Source of the DNA: Lysobacter sp. TY2-98
GTDB lineage: Bacteria > Pseudomonadota > Gammaproteobacteria > Xanthomonadales > Xanthomonadaceae
Assembly: GCF_003367355.1 (NCBI RefSeq)
Contig: NZ_CP031413.1
Coordinates: 124,001-188,000, forward strand
Length of the DNA: 64,000 nucleotides
Direction: 5' to 3'
Below, piece after piece: positions 51,068 through 58,866 of the stretch (position 1 is its first letter; the number at the start of each line of letters is the position of its first letter). The notes below the pieces were generated by a model that saw only the letters and a list, made by a program, of their open reading frames with translations, was not told where the DNA came from and searched no databases. The position numbers were made by a program, and so were the translations under genes.

Positions 51068-51808
51068 TCAGTAATGCATCCTCAAAGCACGCGCAACATA
51101 GGGTCGCCACATGCGGTCAACAAATACCCAAGATGCCCACATCAGTCCAAGCCGCGGGCAGTCTTTCTGGATACGCCAATATTCCTTCATGGTGACGAGC
51201 TTTCTTTTGCGGCTGACGCCGCCGTCCTGGATCCTGACCAGCACCTCGTCCACAAACGTTGCCGTAGTCGACGGCGGCAGCCGTAGCATCCATTCGTAAT
51301 CTGCCGCGACGCGATACCGCGGGTCGAATAGTCCGACTTGGCCGAAGAGGCGTCGCGCATGCAATGCGCCGGGGTGACAAATTCCCATGCGACGGGCGAC
51401 ACCGCGGTAGCTCCACTGTTTCCCGATCACGCCAAGTGAGCGCCCGTCCGCTGCAACCACTTTCCCCTTGAAGCTGATCAGGTCGCTTCCGCACGACGTG
51501 AGTTCGCACAGCCTCCGGACTGCGCCGGGCTCTAATGCATCGTCGGCACCTAGGAATGCAATGTAATCACCTTGGGCCCGCATGACGCCCTTGTTCCACG
51601 CGTCATACAGCCCCTTATCCGGCTCCGACAGCCAGAAGCCCAGTTCGCGCTGTCGCGCCGAAAGGACCTCAATCGTACCGTCGTGAGAACCACCGTCGAT
51701 GACAATCACCTCGGCATCGGCGCCCAGTTGCGAGGTAATGGAATCGAGGCAACGCTCGAGCGTATCCGCCGCGTTATACGTGGCAATGACGATACTGATG
51801 CGCGTCAT
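51068..51808 (-). CDS. GT2 family glycosyltransferase (WcaE-like)
   Basis: 246 residues. MTRISIVIATYNAADTLERCLDSI, VIDGGSHDGTIEVL, EPDKGLYDAWNKGVMRAQGDYIAFLGADDAL (GADD in place of DXD) and ICHPGALHARRLFGQVGLFD are features of colanic-acid WcaE and related fucosyl or glucosyl transferases. Because GDP-L-fucose enzymes are in the same operon, a fucosyltransferase is plausible (inference). The ATG overlaps the previous stop by 4 bases. Confidence 0.85.
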   Translation of the reverse strand: MTRISIVIATYNAADTLERCLDSITSQLGADAEVIVIDGGSHDGTIEVLSARQRELGFWLSEPDKGLYDAWNKGVMRAQGDYIAFLGADDALEPGAVRRLCELTSCGSDLISFKGKVVAADGRSLGVIGKQWSYRGVARRMGICHPGALHARRLFGQVGLFDPRYRVAADYEWMLRLPPSTTATFVDEVLVRIQDGGVSRKRKLVTMKEYWRIQKDCPRLGLMWASWVFVDRMWRPYVARALRMHY

Positions 51809-53013
51809 CGCGGCTGCTGCACTCGCGCCTGCAAATACGCGAGAAGCTGGTCGCAGAGGAGTCGTAAGCGACGTTTCCCCGCTTCGATTGCCGCTTCGCG
51901 ATCAAGGGCGTGGGGTGACGTGGAGAGCAGGGTGGTTGTCTGCGCGACGAGGTCACTTGCCGACCCGGGTACGAAGTATGCGCAGGGGCCTTCCGTGATC
52001 TCGCGGTTGACGGGAATGTCGGAAAGAATGGTAGGGATTCCGAGCCCCATCGCCTCGTAACACGCGCCGCCGCCGGGGCCACCTTCATAAAGCGTTGGTT
52101 GCCAGAGCACACGGCAGCTGCGGAGCAACGCAAGTTGCTCCGGCTTCGGCACCAGTCCGAGGACATGGAGGCGATCAGCGATGCCGAGCTCGCTGGCGAG
52201 CGACACGAGGCCCCGGAAGTGCTCGGGATCGCGGAAGTCGACCGGGTCACCCGTGCACACGAGTTGCCACTCCCGAAACTCATCGATACGGATCAGGCTG
52301 GCAAACGCGCGTAGGGCGGTCGCGTGGTCTTTGTGCTTCCAGAAATGGTTACACACCAGCACGAAGTCATCACCGATGGCGTACTTGGCGCGGACGCTCG
52401 TTGGATCGCAGTCGAACCATTCCGGAAGCGCATAGGGCGTAAAGCGCATGGCGAGGATTCGCTCGCGCGGGACTCCCAGCAGCGCGACACACTGGTCCGC
52501 GACCGCCCTGGAGTTGACTACCAGCCCCCCGGTTGCCCGTGCGATGCGGCGGAACGCCCGGTCGCGACGTCGCCGGATTCTCGGCGAAAACAAGTCGGGC
52601 ATATCGATGTGCTGAAAGTCGAACACGTAACCGGTCCAGGGCGGCGAACGCTGTGGAAGGGCAAGGAACGATGGGAAGACGATGTCGGCGCCGATACCGT
52701 TCGCGTGCCGCGCAATGTCGGCTGCGCCCGTTCCGATCCTTGCACAGTTCGTTGCCCCGATCATCTTCTCGGCGGTAACCAGCAGTGCATCCTGGCTGCC
52801 GCGCGCGAGAAGTGCGCGCTTCTGCGGGCTGGCGAAAATTCCGAGGTTGCGCGAAAGGCGGTCGAGCCAGCGCCGCTTCCATGAGGGCTTGGGAAGCGCG
52901 TAGTGGATTTCCACGGTGTCCGGGGCGTGGGCCAGTGCCGCCACGATCATGCGGATGAGGTCGAGCCCGCCATTCCATCGGACGAAACCGTGGAGCGGAA
53001 CGAGTATCTTCAT
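51805..53013 (-). CDS. GT4 family glycosyltransferase (mannosyltransferase-like)
   Basis: 402 residues. KILVPLHGFVRWNGGLDLIRMI start, VFDFQHIDMPDLFSP, VNSRAVADQC, VCNHFWKHKDHATALRAFA, GLVPKPEQLALLRSCRVLWQPTLYEGGPGGGACYEAMGLGIPTILSDIPVNREI. It is the GT4 (GT-B) fold with the C-terminal E-x7-E motif. The FDFQH..MPDLF motif is shared with mannosyl or rhamnosyl transferases acting in O-antigen synthesis. Overlaps the acyltransferase gene by 4 bases. Confidence 0.85.
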   Translation of the reverse strand: MKILVPLHGFVRWNGGLDLIRMIVAALAHAPDTVEIHYALPKPSWKRRWLDRLSRNLGIFASPQKRALLARGSQDALLVTAEKMIGATNCARIGTGAADIARHANGIGADIVFPSFLALPQRSPPWTGYVFDFQHIDMPDLFSPRIRRRRDRAFRRIARATGGLVVNSRAVADQCVALLGVPRERILAMRFTPYALPEWFDCDPTSVRAKYAIGDDFVLVCNHFWKHKDHATALRAFASLIRIDEFREWQLVCTGDPVDFRDPEHFRGLVSLASELGIADRLHVLGLVPKPEQLALLRSCRVLWQPTLYEGGPGGGACYEAMGLGIPTILSDIPVNREITEGPCAYFVPGSASDLVAQTTTLLSTSPHALDREAAIEAGKRRLRLLCDQLLAYLQARVQQPR

Positions 53014-53657
53014 GCCCGAGGCGTCTGCCGCCGGGCAGGCACGCCGATCCACGTTCCCGCTTCGTCGATGTCGCGTGTCACGACGGCGCCGGCTCCGAGT
53101 ACGCAGCCGGACGCGACACGAACGCCTTCGAGGATGACGCAGCCTGCGCCGACGAAGGTGCCTGCACCGATTCGTGCGTCTCCCGATATGTGCGCGCCCG
53201 GGCACGCCGTCACATAGTCGCCCACCTGCGCACCGTGGCCGATGGTGCTACCGGGATTGACCTGCACAAATTCACCGAGCTTGATGCCGGTCGTCAGCGA
53301 CGCCATCGGATAGATGATGCTGCCGTCGCCCACGAGTGCCGCACCGGGCCTGCTATCCAGACTGGCGCGTGCGTGCGTTACCGCGGGAAAGCGCCAGCGC
53401 GCATGTCGGACGCGCTCATGGATACGTTGGCGAATCCGGCAGTCGCCCACCGCGATATATGCCTCAGCGTCCACGTCGGACAGCCGCGAGATAGCGTCGT
53501 CCTCGGCCATCCACTCGCCGAATTCCGCAGGGAGGCCGCGCTGGCTGGGTGAAGGTTCGCGTGTGACGAAGATGCACTCGCACGAGCGTGCCGATTCCTG
53601 CGCAAGCAGCCACATGAGTTCGCTTGGCACGCCGCCAGCGCCAAAGATCAGCTTCAT
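53010..53657 (-). CDS. Sugar O/N-acyltransferase, NeuD/PglD family
   Basis: 215 residues. The N-terminal Rossmann-like part begins KLIFGAGGVPSELMWLL, followed by a left-handed beta-helix of hexapeptide repeats from about residue 105 (VGDGSIIYPMASLTTGIKLGEFVQVNPGSTIGHGAQVGDYVTACPGAHISGDARIGAGTFVGAG). Such enzymes acetylate amino sugars made by a partner aminotransferase. It overlaps the aminotransferase gene by 4 bases, so N-acetylation of a 4-amino sugar is the natural guess. The catalytic His is probably within IGHGAQV. Confidence 0.87.
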   Translation of the reverse strand: MKLIFGAGGVPSELMWLLAQESARSCECIFVTREPSPSQRGLPAEFGEWMAEDDAISRLSDVDAEAYIAVGDCRIRQRIHERVRHARWRFPAVTHARASLDSRPGAALVGDGSIIYPMASLTTGIKLGEFVQVNPGSTIGHGAQVGDYVTACPGAHISGDARIGAGTFVGAGCVILEGVRVASGCVLGAGAVVTRDIDEAGTWIGVPARRQTPRA

Positions 53658-54751
53658 CGGGCGGAGAAGAACTTGCGGATGTGGTCGCAGATCGTGTCAA
53701 GCGCGTCGTCTGGAAGACGGTGCCAGCTGGGCAGGTTGATTCCTCGTGCGGCGATGTCCGTTGCAATCGGAAATGCTTCCTCCCCCGACCGGTACATCGG
53801 CATGGTGTGTACGGGGTGGAAGATGGGGCGGGTTTCGACACCGGCTTCAGCGAGGTGGGTGCGAAGTGGATCGCGCAATTCCGCTGTTGGGGTCAACACG
53901 GTCACCATCCAGTAGGACGGCTCTTCACCGGTCGTCTGCGCCTGGAAGGTGAGGGGCGTATCCGCAAGGCGTTGGCGGTATGCGTCTGCAAGGCGCCGCT
54001 TCATCTCCAGGATCGAATCGATGCGCTCAAGCTGCGCGGCGCCGATCGCCGCGCAGATGTTCGTCATGCGGTAGTTGTAACCGACCACGTCGTGCCAATA
54101 CTCGCGATCCGGGGCAAGTCCTTGGCCGCGGAGATGGCGCACACGCTCGTCCACGTCCGCCAAGCGCGAAAGCACCATGCCGCCTTCGCCCGTCGTGATC
54201 GTTTTATTGCCGAAAAAACTGAACGTGGAGAGCAGGCCGAAGGTTCCGACGTGGGCACCTTGGTATCGCGTTCCTATCGCCTCGGCGCAATCCTCGATCA
54301 GCACCAGGCCGTGCTGTTCGCAAACCGCTGCGAGCGCATGCAGGTCGCAACTCCCGCCGTACAGGTGCACCGCCAACACGGCGCGCGTCCGCGGGCCGAC
54401 GTGGTCCAGAAGCGACGCGGACGATAGCTGCCACGTATCGGCAAGCGAGTCGACAAAGACCGGGGTTGCGCCGACATAGCGGATCGCATTGACGGACGCT
54501 ACGTAGGTGAGCGTGGGGACGAGCACCTCATCGCCAGGGCCGATGCCAGCGGCGAGAAGCGCAAGGTGGAGGGCGACCGTTCCGTTCGAAACCGCCGCGG
54601 CGTGCGGACTTCCGGTCCAATTTGCGAAGGCTTGTTCAAACTCGCCCAGGAAGCGGCCTTTCGAAGAAATCCACGTGCTGTCGATGCAGTCGAGCACGTA
54701 CTCACGTTCGCGCCCCGAAAGGTCCGGCTGGTAGACAGGTATGCGATACAT
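53654..54751 (-). CDS. DegT/DnrJ/EryC1 sugar aminotransferase, GDP-perosamine synthase-like
   Basis: 365 residues. PLP enzyme: SNGTVALHLALLAAGIGPGDEVLVPTLTYVAS, FVDSLADTWQLS, AVHLYGG, LIEDCAEAIGTRY, and STFSFFGNKTITTGEGGMVL with the PLP Lys in FGNK. The start YQPDLSGREREYVLDCIDSTWIS and the overall length resemble GDP-perosamine synthase (RfbE/Per), which aminates GDP-4-keto-6-deoxymannose, the product of the Gmd encoded in the same operon. Other 4-keto-sugar substrates are possible. The Lys rules out the ColD dehydrase type, which has His. Confidence 0.85.
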   Translation of the reverse strand: MYRIPVYQPDLSGREREYVLDCIDSTWISSKGRFLGEFEQAFANWTGSPHAAAVSNGTVALHLALLAAGIGPGDEVLVPTLTYVASVNAIRYVGATPVFVDSLADTWQLSSASLLDHVGPRTRAVLAVHLYGGSCDLHALAAVCEQHGLVLIEDCAEAIGTRYQGAHVGTFGLLSTFSFFGNKTITTGEGGMVLSRLADVDERVRHLRGQGLAPDREYWHDVVGYNYRMTNICAAIGAAQLERIDSILEMKRRLADAYRQRLADTPLTFQAQTTGEEPSYWMVTVLTPTAELRDPLRTHLAEAGVETRPIFHPVHTMPMYRSGEEAFPIATDIAARGINLPSWHRLPDDALDTICDHIRKFFSAR

Positions 54752-54760
54752 GCGCAGCTC

Positions 54761-56110
54761 TTAATAGTGTTTCTTCAGGAAAGCGTTTCGGACAAGCCAT
54801 CGGCCGAGCAGCGCCGTCGGGAACAGACTGATTGAAACGTAGACGAAAAAAGTTGCCCAGGGGGCCGCAGTCGCACCGAAACGACCGATCGCCCATGCCT
54901 TGGCGGCGAGGCACGCGGCAGCCAGCACGAGCGCGACGATGACTTGGTACCGCATGACGCTGGCCGCGTTGAAGAACGTGGAAATCGCCCCGCCCACTGC
55001 GTCGGCGACGGTCCAGAGTGCGAAGCCGAGGATCAGGCCTGTACTGGCCTGCTGCAGCACGGCGACTCCGTGTTCACGGCCTAACATCAGTCCCACGGCC
55101 AGGATGCTGCCAGCAACGACCGCATACAGCAGCGCGCCGATCACGGAGCGCCGAAGCGTAGTTGACACCCATTGCCGGTGGCCGGCTGCAAGAGCTTGTC
55201 GATACGTGGGCCAGAGCGGCGCCCACAGCAGGCCAAGTGACAGGGAAACGATCGAGAAGGCGCGTTGCACGACAGCGAAGCCGCCCGCGGCTTCGGGACC
55301 GGCCAAGCGGGTAATCAATGTGAGATCGAGGCCGAAAGCGACAGCGGCCGCCAGCTGCAACACGAAGAACAGCTGTCCCTCCCCGCGGATCCGTGTTTCC
55401 AGATCGTGCAGGTTGGCGGCGGAGTTCCATGGAGGCAGTCGCGTCGTCAATTCGATGGTGGACGCCACTGCTCCTAGCAATGGCCCAGCGACCGCCGCTG
55501 TTACCAGAAGCAGAAGACTCGAGGTGTGCTGCGCGATAAGTGCGATCAGTGCCAGTGAAGTGGCCTGCGCGAGCGCCTGCCAGCGAAACGCCCGCCCGCC
55601 CTCGCCAATGCCCAAAAGAACGCGAGTGGAGAGATTCAACGGAATGCCTACAACGATCGCGCTCGCAACAACGGCCACGCACAGTCGCAATTCGCGCTCC
55701 GGAATCTCCGGGAGGTGCAGCAGACGCCCCCATGGCAGCAGGAGCACCAACGCTGCCGAGACGATCGCGACCTTGGCAGCGATCCGTAACAGCGAGCGGC
55801 GCGCGGCATCTACGATCACTCCCACTTCTTCGTGTGCTTCTCGTCCGCGCGCGCCGGCAACGAGGTTCATCGCGCCGTTGCCGAAACCGAAGTCGAGAAA
55901 GCCGCCGAACGTAGTTAGTGAAACGAGAGTCGCCCAGACGCCGAATCGAAGGGGGCCGAGTGACGCGAGCGCGAGGGGCACCGAGAGCAGCAAATTCCCG
56001 GCGCTCGCAGCCTTGGCGACAGCGGACCACGCCCCGTCGCGGAGCAAGTGGCGACCACGGTGTCCGATGAGCGAGGACAGGATGTGCGCGGCGCTCGCTG
56101 TCGCTTTCAT
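54761..56110 (-). CDS. Polysaccharide flippase, Wzx/MATE-like
   Basis: 449 residues with about 12 membrane helices throughout. The N-terminal VAKAASAGNLLLSVPLALASLGPLRFGVWATLVSLTTFGGFLDFGFGNGAMN is typical of Wzx/PST proteins. Flips undecaprenyl-linked oligosaccharides across the inner membrane. No Wzy polymerase or Wzz is recognised nearby, which leaves the glycan length and final use open. ATG 56110 overlaps the fcl stop by 4 bases. Confidence 0.85.
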   Translation of the reverse strand: MKATASAAHILSSLIGHRGRHLLRDGAWSAVAKAASAGNLLLSVPLALASLGPLRFGVWATLVSLTTFGGFLDFGFGNGAMNLVAGARGREAHEEVGVIVDAARRSLLRIAAKVAIVSAALVLLLPWGRLLHLPEIPERELRLCVAVVASAIVVGIPLNLSTRVLLGIGEGGRAFRWQALAQATSLALIALIAQHTSSLLLLVTAAVAGPLLGAVASTIELTTRLPPWNSAANLHDLETRIRGEGQLFFVLQLAAAVAFGLDLTLITRLAGPEAAGGFAVVQRAFSIVSLSLGLLWAPLWPTYRQALAAGHRQWVSTTLRRSVIGALLYAVVAGSILAVGLMLGREHGVAVLQQASTGLILGFALWTVADAVGGAISTFFNAASVMRYQVIVALVLAAACLAAKAWAIGRFGATAAPWATFFVYVSISLFPTALLGRWLVRNAFLKKHY

Positions 56111-57045
56111 TCGAGCAACTGGCGGTAAGCCGCCACCGTACGGCGGAGGCCTGTGTCCAGGTCCGTCCGCGCGCGCCATCCCATTGCATCCAGCTTGGAT
56201 GTGTCCAGCCGTTTGCGTGGCGTGCCGTCGGGACGGCTCGCGTCGAATGTGACCGTTCCCGTGAAGCCACACGCGGCGGCGATTCGCCGCGCAAGCTCAT
56301 CGATGCTCAATTCCTGCCCGGTCCCGACATTGATGGGCTCGTCGGACTCGTAATGGTGCATCAGGTGGATGAGCGCATCCGCGAGGTCGTCCACGTACAG
56401 GAACTCGCGCAGAGGTGTTCCCGTCCCCCACACGACAACCTCGCGATCGCCTGTCTGTACCGCCGAGACGAAGCGACGGATCAGACCCGCGACGACGTGT
56501 GAGCCGTCGGCGTCGTAATTGTCGCCCGGACCGTACAGGTTGGTGGGCATGGGAACGATCGCATCGAATCCGTACTGGCGCCGATACGCTTGGCACATGG
56601 CGAGGCCGGCAATCTTCGCGATGGCATAGGCTTCGTTGGTCGCTTCGAGGGCGCCCGTCAAAAGCGCATCTTCCCGGATCGGCTGTGCTGCGAACTTTGG
56701 GTAGATGCAGGACGACCCCAGAAAAAGCAGCTTGCTTACGCCGTGCTTCCACGCCGAGTGGATCACGTTCGTCTGGATCGCAAGGTTGTTGCGAATGAAC
56801 TCCGCGGGAAAGCTCGCGTTGGCCTGAATTCCGCCTACGTGCGCTGCGCACAGGAAGACATAGTCAGGACGCTCGTTGGAGAAGAAGTCGTCCACCGCAG
56901 CCTGATCGGCAAGGTCGAGCTCGTTGCGCCCCTTGACGATTGGCGGCCGCGCACCTTGCGCGTGGAGTGCGCGCACCACGGCACTCCCCACAAGGCCGCG
57001 GTGCCCGGCCACGAAAACCTTGCGTCCCAGGTCGAATGCCGTCAT
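56107..57045 (-). CDS. fcl: GDP-L-fucose synthase
   Basis: 312 residues. Epimerase/reductase converting GDP-4-keto-6-deoxymannose to GDP-L-fucose. NADP-binding motif VFVAGHRGLVGSAVVRAL, CAAHVGGIQANASFP, FLGSSCIYPKFAAQP (catalytic Ser), NEAYAIAKIAGL (Tyr-x3-Lys) and VPMPTNLYGPGDNYD are diagnostic. It competes with the aminotransferase for the Gmd product. Confidence 0.96.
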   Translation of the reverse strand: MTAFDLGRKVFVAGHRGLVGSAVVRALHAQGARPPIVKGRNELDLADQAAVDDFFSNERPDYVFLCAAHVGGIQANASFPAEFIRNNLAIQTNVIHSAWKHGVSKLLFLGSSCIYPKFAAQPIREDALLTGALEATNEAYAIAKIAGLAMCQAYRRQYGFDAIVPMPTNLYGPGDNYDADGSHVVAGLIRRFVSAVQTGDREVVVWGTGTPLREFLYVDDLADALIHLMHHYESDEPINVGTGQELSIDELARRIAAACGFTGTVTFDASRPDGTPRKRLDTSKLDAMGWRARTDLDTGLRRTVAAYRQLLE

Positions 57046-57049
57046 CCGC

Positions 57050-58159
57050 TCACTCCTGCGGCATGTTTGCCCGGAAGCCAGCGCCCGTCACAAGGGCGTC
57101 CCGCTGAGCCAGTTGCAGATCCGCAGCAACCATTTCATTGACGAGGGCCTCGAAACCGATCCGCGGCTGCCAACCCAACTGGATGCGTGCCTTGGTGGCG
57201 TCACCGAGAAGGGTGTCGACTTCGGTGGGACGGTAGTAGCGCGGATCGATCGCGACGATCACTTGTCCAACCTTCGCCTGCGAGTCGCTGGTGACGCGGC
57301 TGACGACGCCGCGTTCGTCGACGCCAGTACCCGTCCAGGCGACCGTGATGCCGAGCGCCGCCGCAGCCCGCTCCACGAACTCACGCACGGAGTGCTGCAC
57401 CCCGCTGGCGATCACATAGTCCTCGGGCTGGGGCTGCTGCAGCATGAGCCACTGCATTTCGACGTAGTCCCGCGCGTGGCCCCAGTCGCGTCGCGCGTCG
57501 AGGTTGCCCAGATAGAGCTGATCCTGCTGGCCGAGATGAATCCGCGCGAGCGCGCGCGTGATCTTGCGTGTCACGAAAGTCTCGCCACGAATGGGCGATT
57601 CATGGTTGAACAAGATGCCGTTGCACGCATAGATGCCATACGCTTCGCGGTAGTTCACCGTGATCCAGTAGGCGTAGAGCTTGGCGACACCGTAGGGCGA
57701 GCGCGGGTAGAACGGCGTTGTTTCCGTTTGGGGTGTTTCAGCCACCTTGCCGTAAAGCTCGGACGTGGATGCTTGGTAAAACCTCGTCTTCGACTCGAGC
57801 CCCAGGATGCGAATCGCCTCTAGTAGGCGCAGAGCTCCCACACCGTCTGCGTTCGCGGTGTATTCGGGCGTCTCGAACGAAACCTGGACGTGGCTCTGGG
57901 CCCCGAGGTTGTAAACCTCGTCCGGCTGCACGTTCTGCAGAATGCGGATGAGATTGGTTGCGTCCGTGAGGTCGCCATAGTGCAGGACGAGGCGCCGGTC
58001 GGCGTCGTGGGGGTCCTGGTAAAGGTGATCGATGCGCTCGGTGTTGAACGACGACGCACGCCGCTTTAGCCCGTGGACCTCGTAGCCCTTTGCAAGTAGC
58101 AACTCCGCCAGGTAGGCACCGTCCTGGCCGGTGATGCCGGTAATCAAGGCTCGTTTCAT
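57050..58159 (-). CDS. gmd: GDP-mannose 4,6-dehydratase
   Basis: 369 residues. GDP-D-mannose to GDP-4-keto-6-deoxy-D-mannose. [46 protein letters not shown] at the N-terminus, [44 protein letters not shown] and [15 protein letters not shown] (Tyr-x3-Lys) are unmistakable. First gene of an eight-gene minus-strand glycan series. The operon promoter should lie in the roughly 280 bases upstream, where none is obvious. Confidence 0.97.
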   Translation of the reverse strand: MKRALITGITGQDGAYLAELLLAKGYEVHGLKRRASSFNTERIDHLYQDPHDADRRLVLHYGDLTDATNLIRILQNVQPDEVYNLGAQSHVQVSFETPEYTANADGVGALRLLEAIRILGLESKTRFYQASTSELYGKVAETPQTETTPFYPRSPYGVAKLYAYWITVNYREAYGIYACNGILFNHESPIRGETFVTRKITRALARIHLGQQDQLYLGNLDARRDWGHARDYVEMQWLMLQQPQPEDYVIASGVQHSVREFVERAAAALGITVAWTGTGVDERGVVSRVTSDSQAKVGQVIVAIDPRYYRPTEVDTLLGDATKARIQLGWQPRIGFEALVNEMVAADLQLAQRDALVTGAGFRANMPQE

Positions 58160-58443
58160 ATGCGCGCCTAGTAGGAGAGCGCGAGCGTAGCGCGAAGCTG
58201 ACCGGCGCGCAGCTTGTTTTAGTGACGCCCCGCCCGCCCTAGTGCCCGTCAACAGGAACTGAGCGCGGCCGTTGCGGCACCCGCCGCTGCGCAGATTCCG
58301 GGATTTTCGGAGCACGCACGCGCCGCGTAGCGAATACGCTGCCGTGGTTTTGCAGACACCATGGTCGTTCGGCCCTTCCGCGCCTCAATCACCCAGGTAG
58401 GCCAAGCTCGCCGCACGCGCCGCCGCCGATCATAGCCATCGCC
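58160..58443. other. Non-coding space upstream of gmd
   Basis: No gene or RNA recognised. It lies between gmd and a truncated pilin gene and should hold the glycan operon promoter. No pilin residues continue here in any minus-strand phase. Confidence 0.4.
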
Positions 58444-58554
58444 TTACCGACCGCACCTGTTGACTGCGACAGGAGGCAGCGCGATAGCTAACAAGAGGGC
58501 GATGATCGCGACGACGATCATCAACTCGATAAGGGTGAATCCGCGTTGGCGCAT
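58444..58554 (-). pseudogene. Truncated type IV pilin gene (second pilA remnant)
   Basis: 36 codons: MRQRG, then the full class III leader-site core [22 protein letters not shown], then unrelated residues and a stop. Cleavage would fall between Gly5 and Phe6; Glu at position +5 is kept. An intact pilin of this family has over 110 residues, so the globular domain is lost. At DNA level the first about 80 bases closely follow pilA (60804-61157). Upstream is a good sigma-54 promoter match. It probably marks a former tandem pilin gene, as found in several xanthomonads. Confidence 0.8.
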
Positions 58555-58586
58555 GAGCGTGGCCACGCCGAGATTGAGCGTCTTCC

Positions 58587-58602
58587 AGCAAGATCCGCTC
58601 CA
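58587..58602 (-). promoter_or_regulatory. Sigma-54 promoter before the pilin remnant
   Basis: Minus strand TGGAGCG, four bases, TTGCT: GG and GC elements exactly 10 bases apart. It lies about 33 bases before the remnant ATG. Confidence 0.6.
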
Positions 58603-58866
58603 TCCATAACATGCGCCGCCGCTCGTCGGTGCCCTCCCGATCATCATTGAGCGAAGGCGCCGCTTGCTCCCTTCTGCAATCAAGTCGTCGTATTCGTGAC
58701 TATTACCTGCACCGCAACTGCGTAGTGCCCTTGCACCGTGTTGGGCTCGTGTGCACTGCGCCCGCGGGCAAGCTCGACACACAGTCGACAGACTCGGCGG
58801 CGCTCATGCGGAGCCGGTTCGCCTGCCGCGCTCGAAGCCGCCGGCAGCCTTGTCCGCAGCCCATTG
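58603..58866. other. Non-coding space between the pilin remnant and the GT-C gene
   Basis: No gene or RNA recognised. The short open frames present have no family features. With the remnant and 58160-58443 it forms a gap of about 700 bases without an intact gene. Confidence 0.4.

Noticed and set aside
58160..58440. tRNA, RfaH ops element or remaining pilin sequence upstream of gmd
   Set aside because: No cloverleaf, no ops sequence and no pilin residues in any phase could be found by reading.
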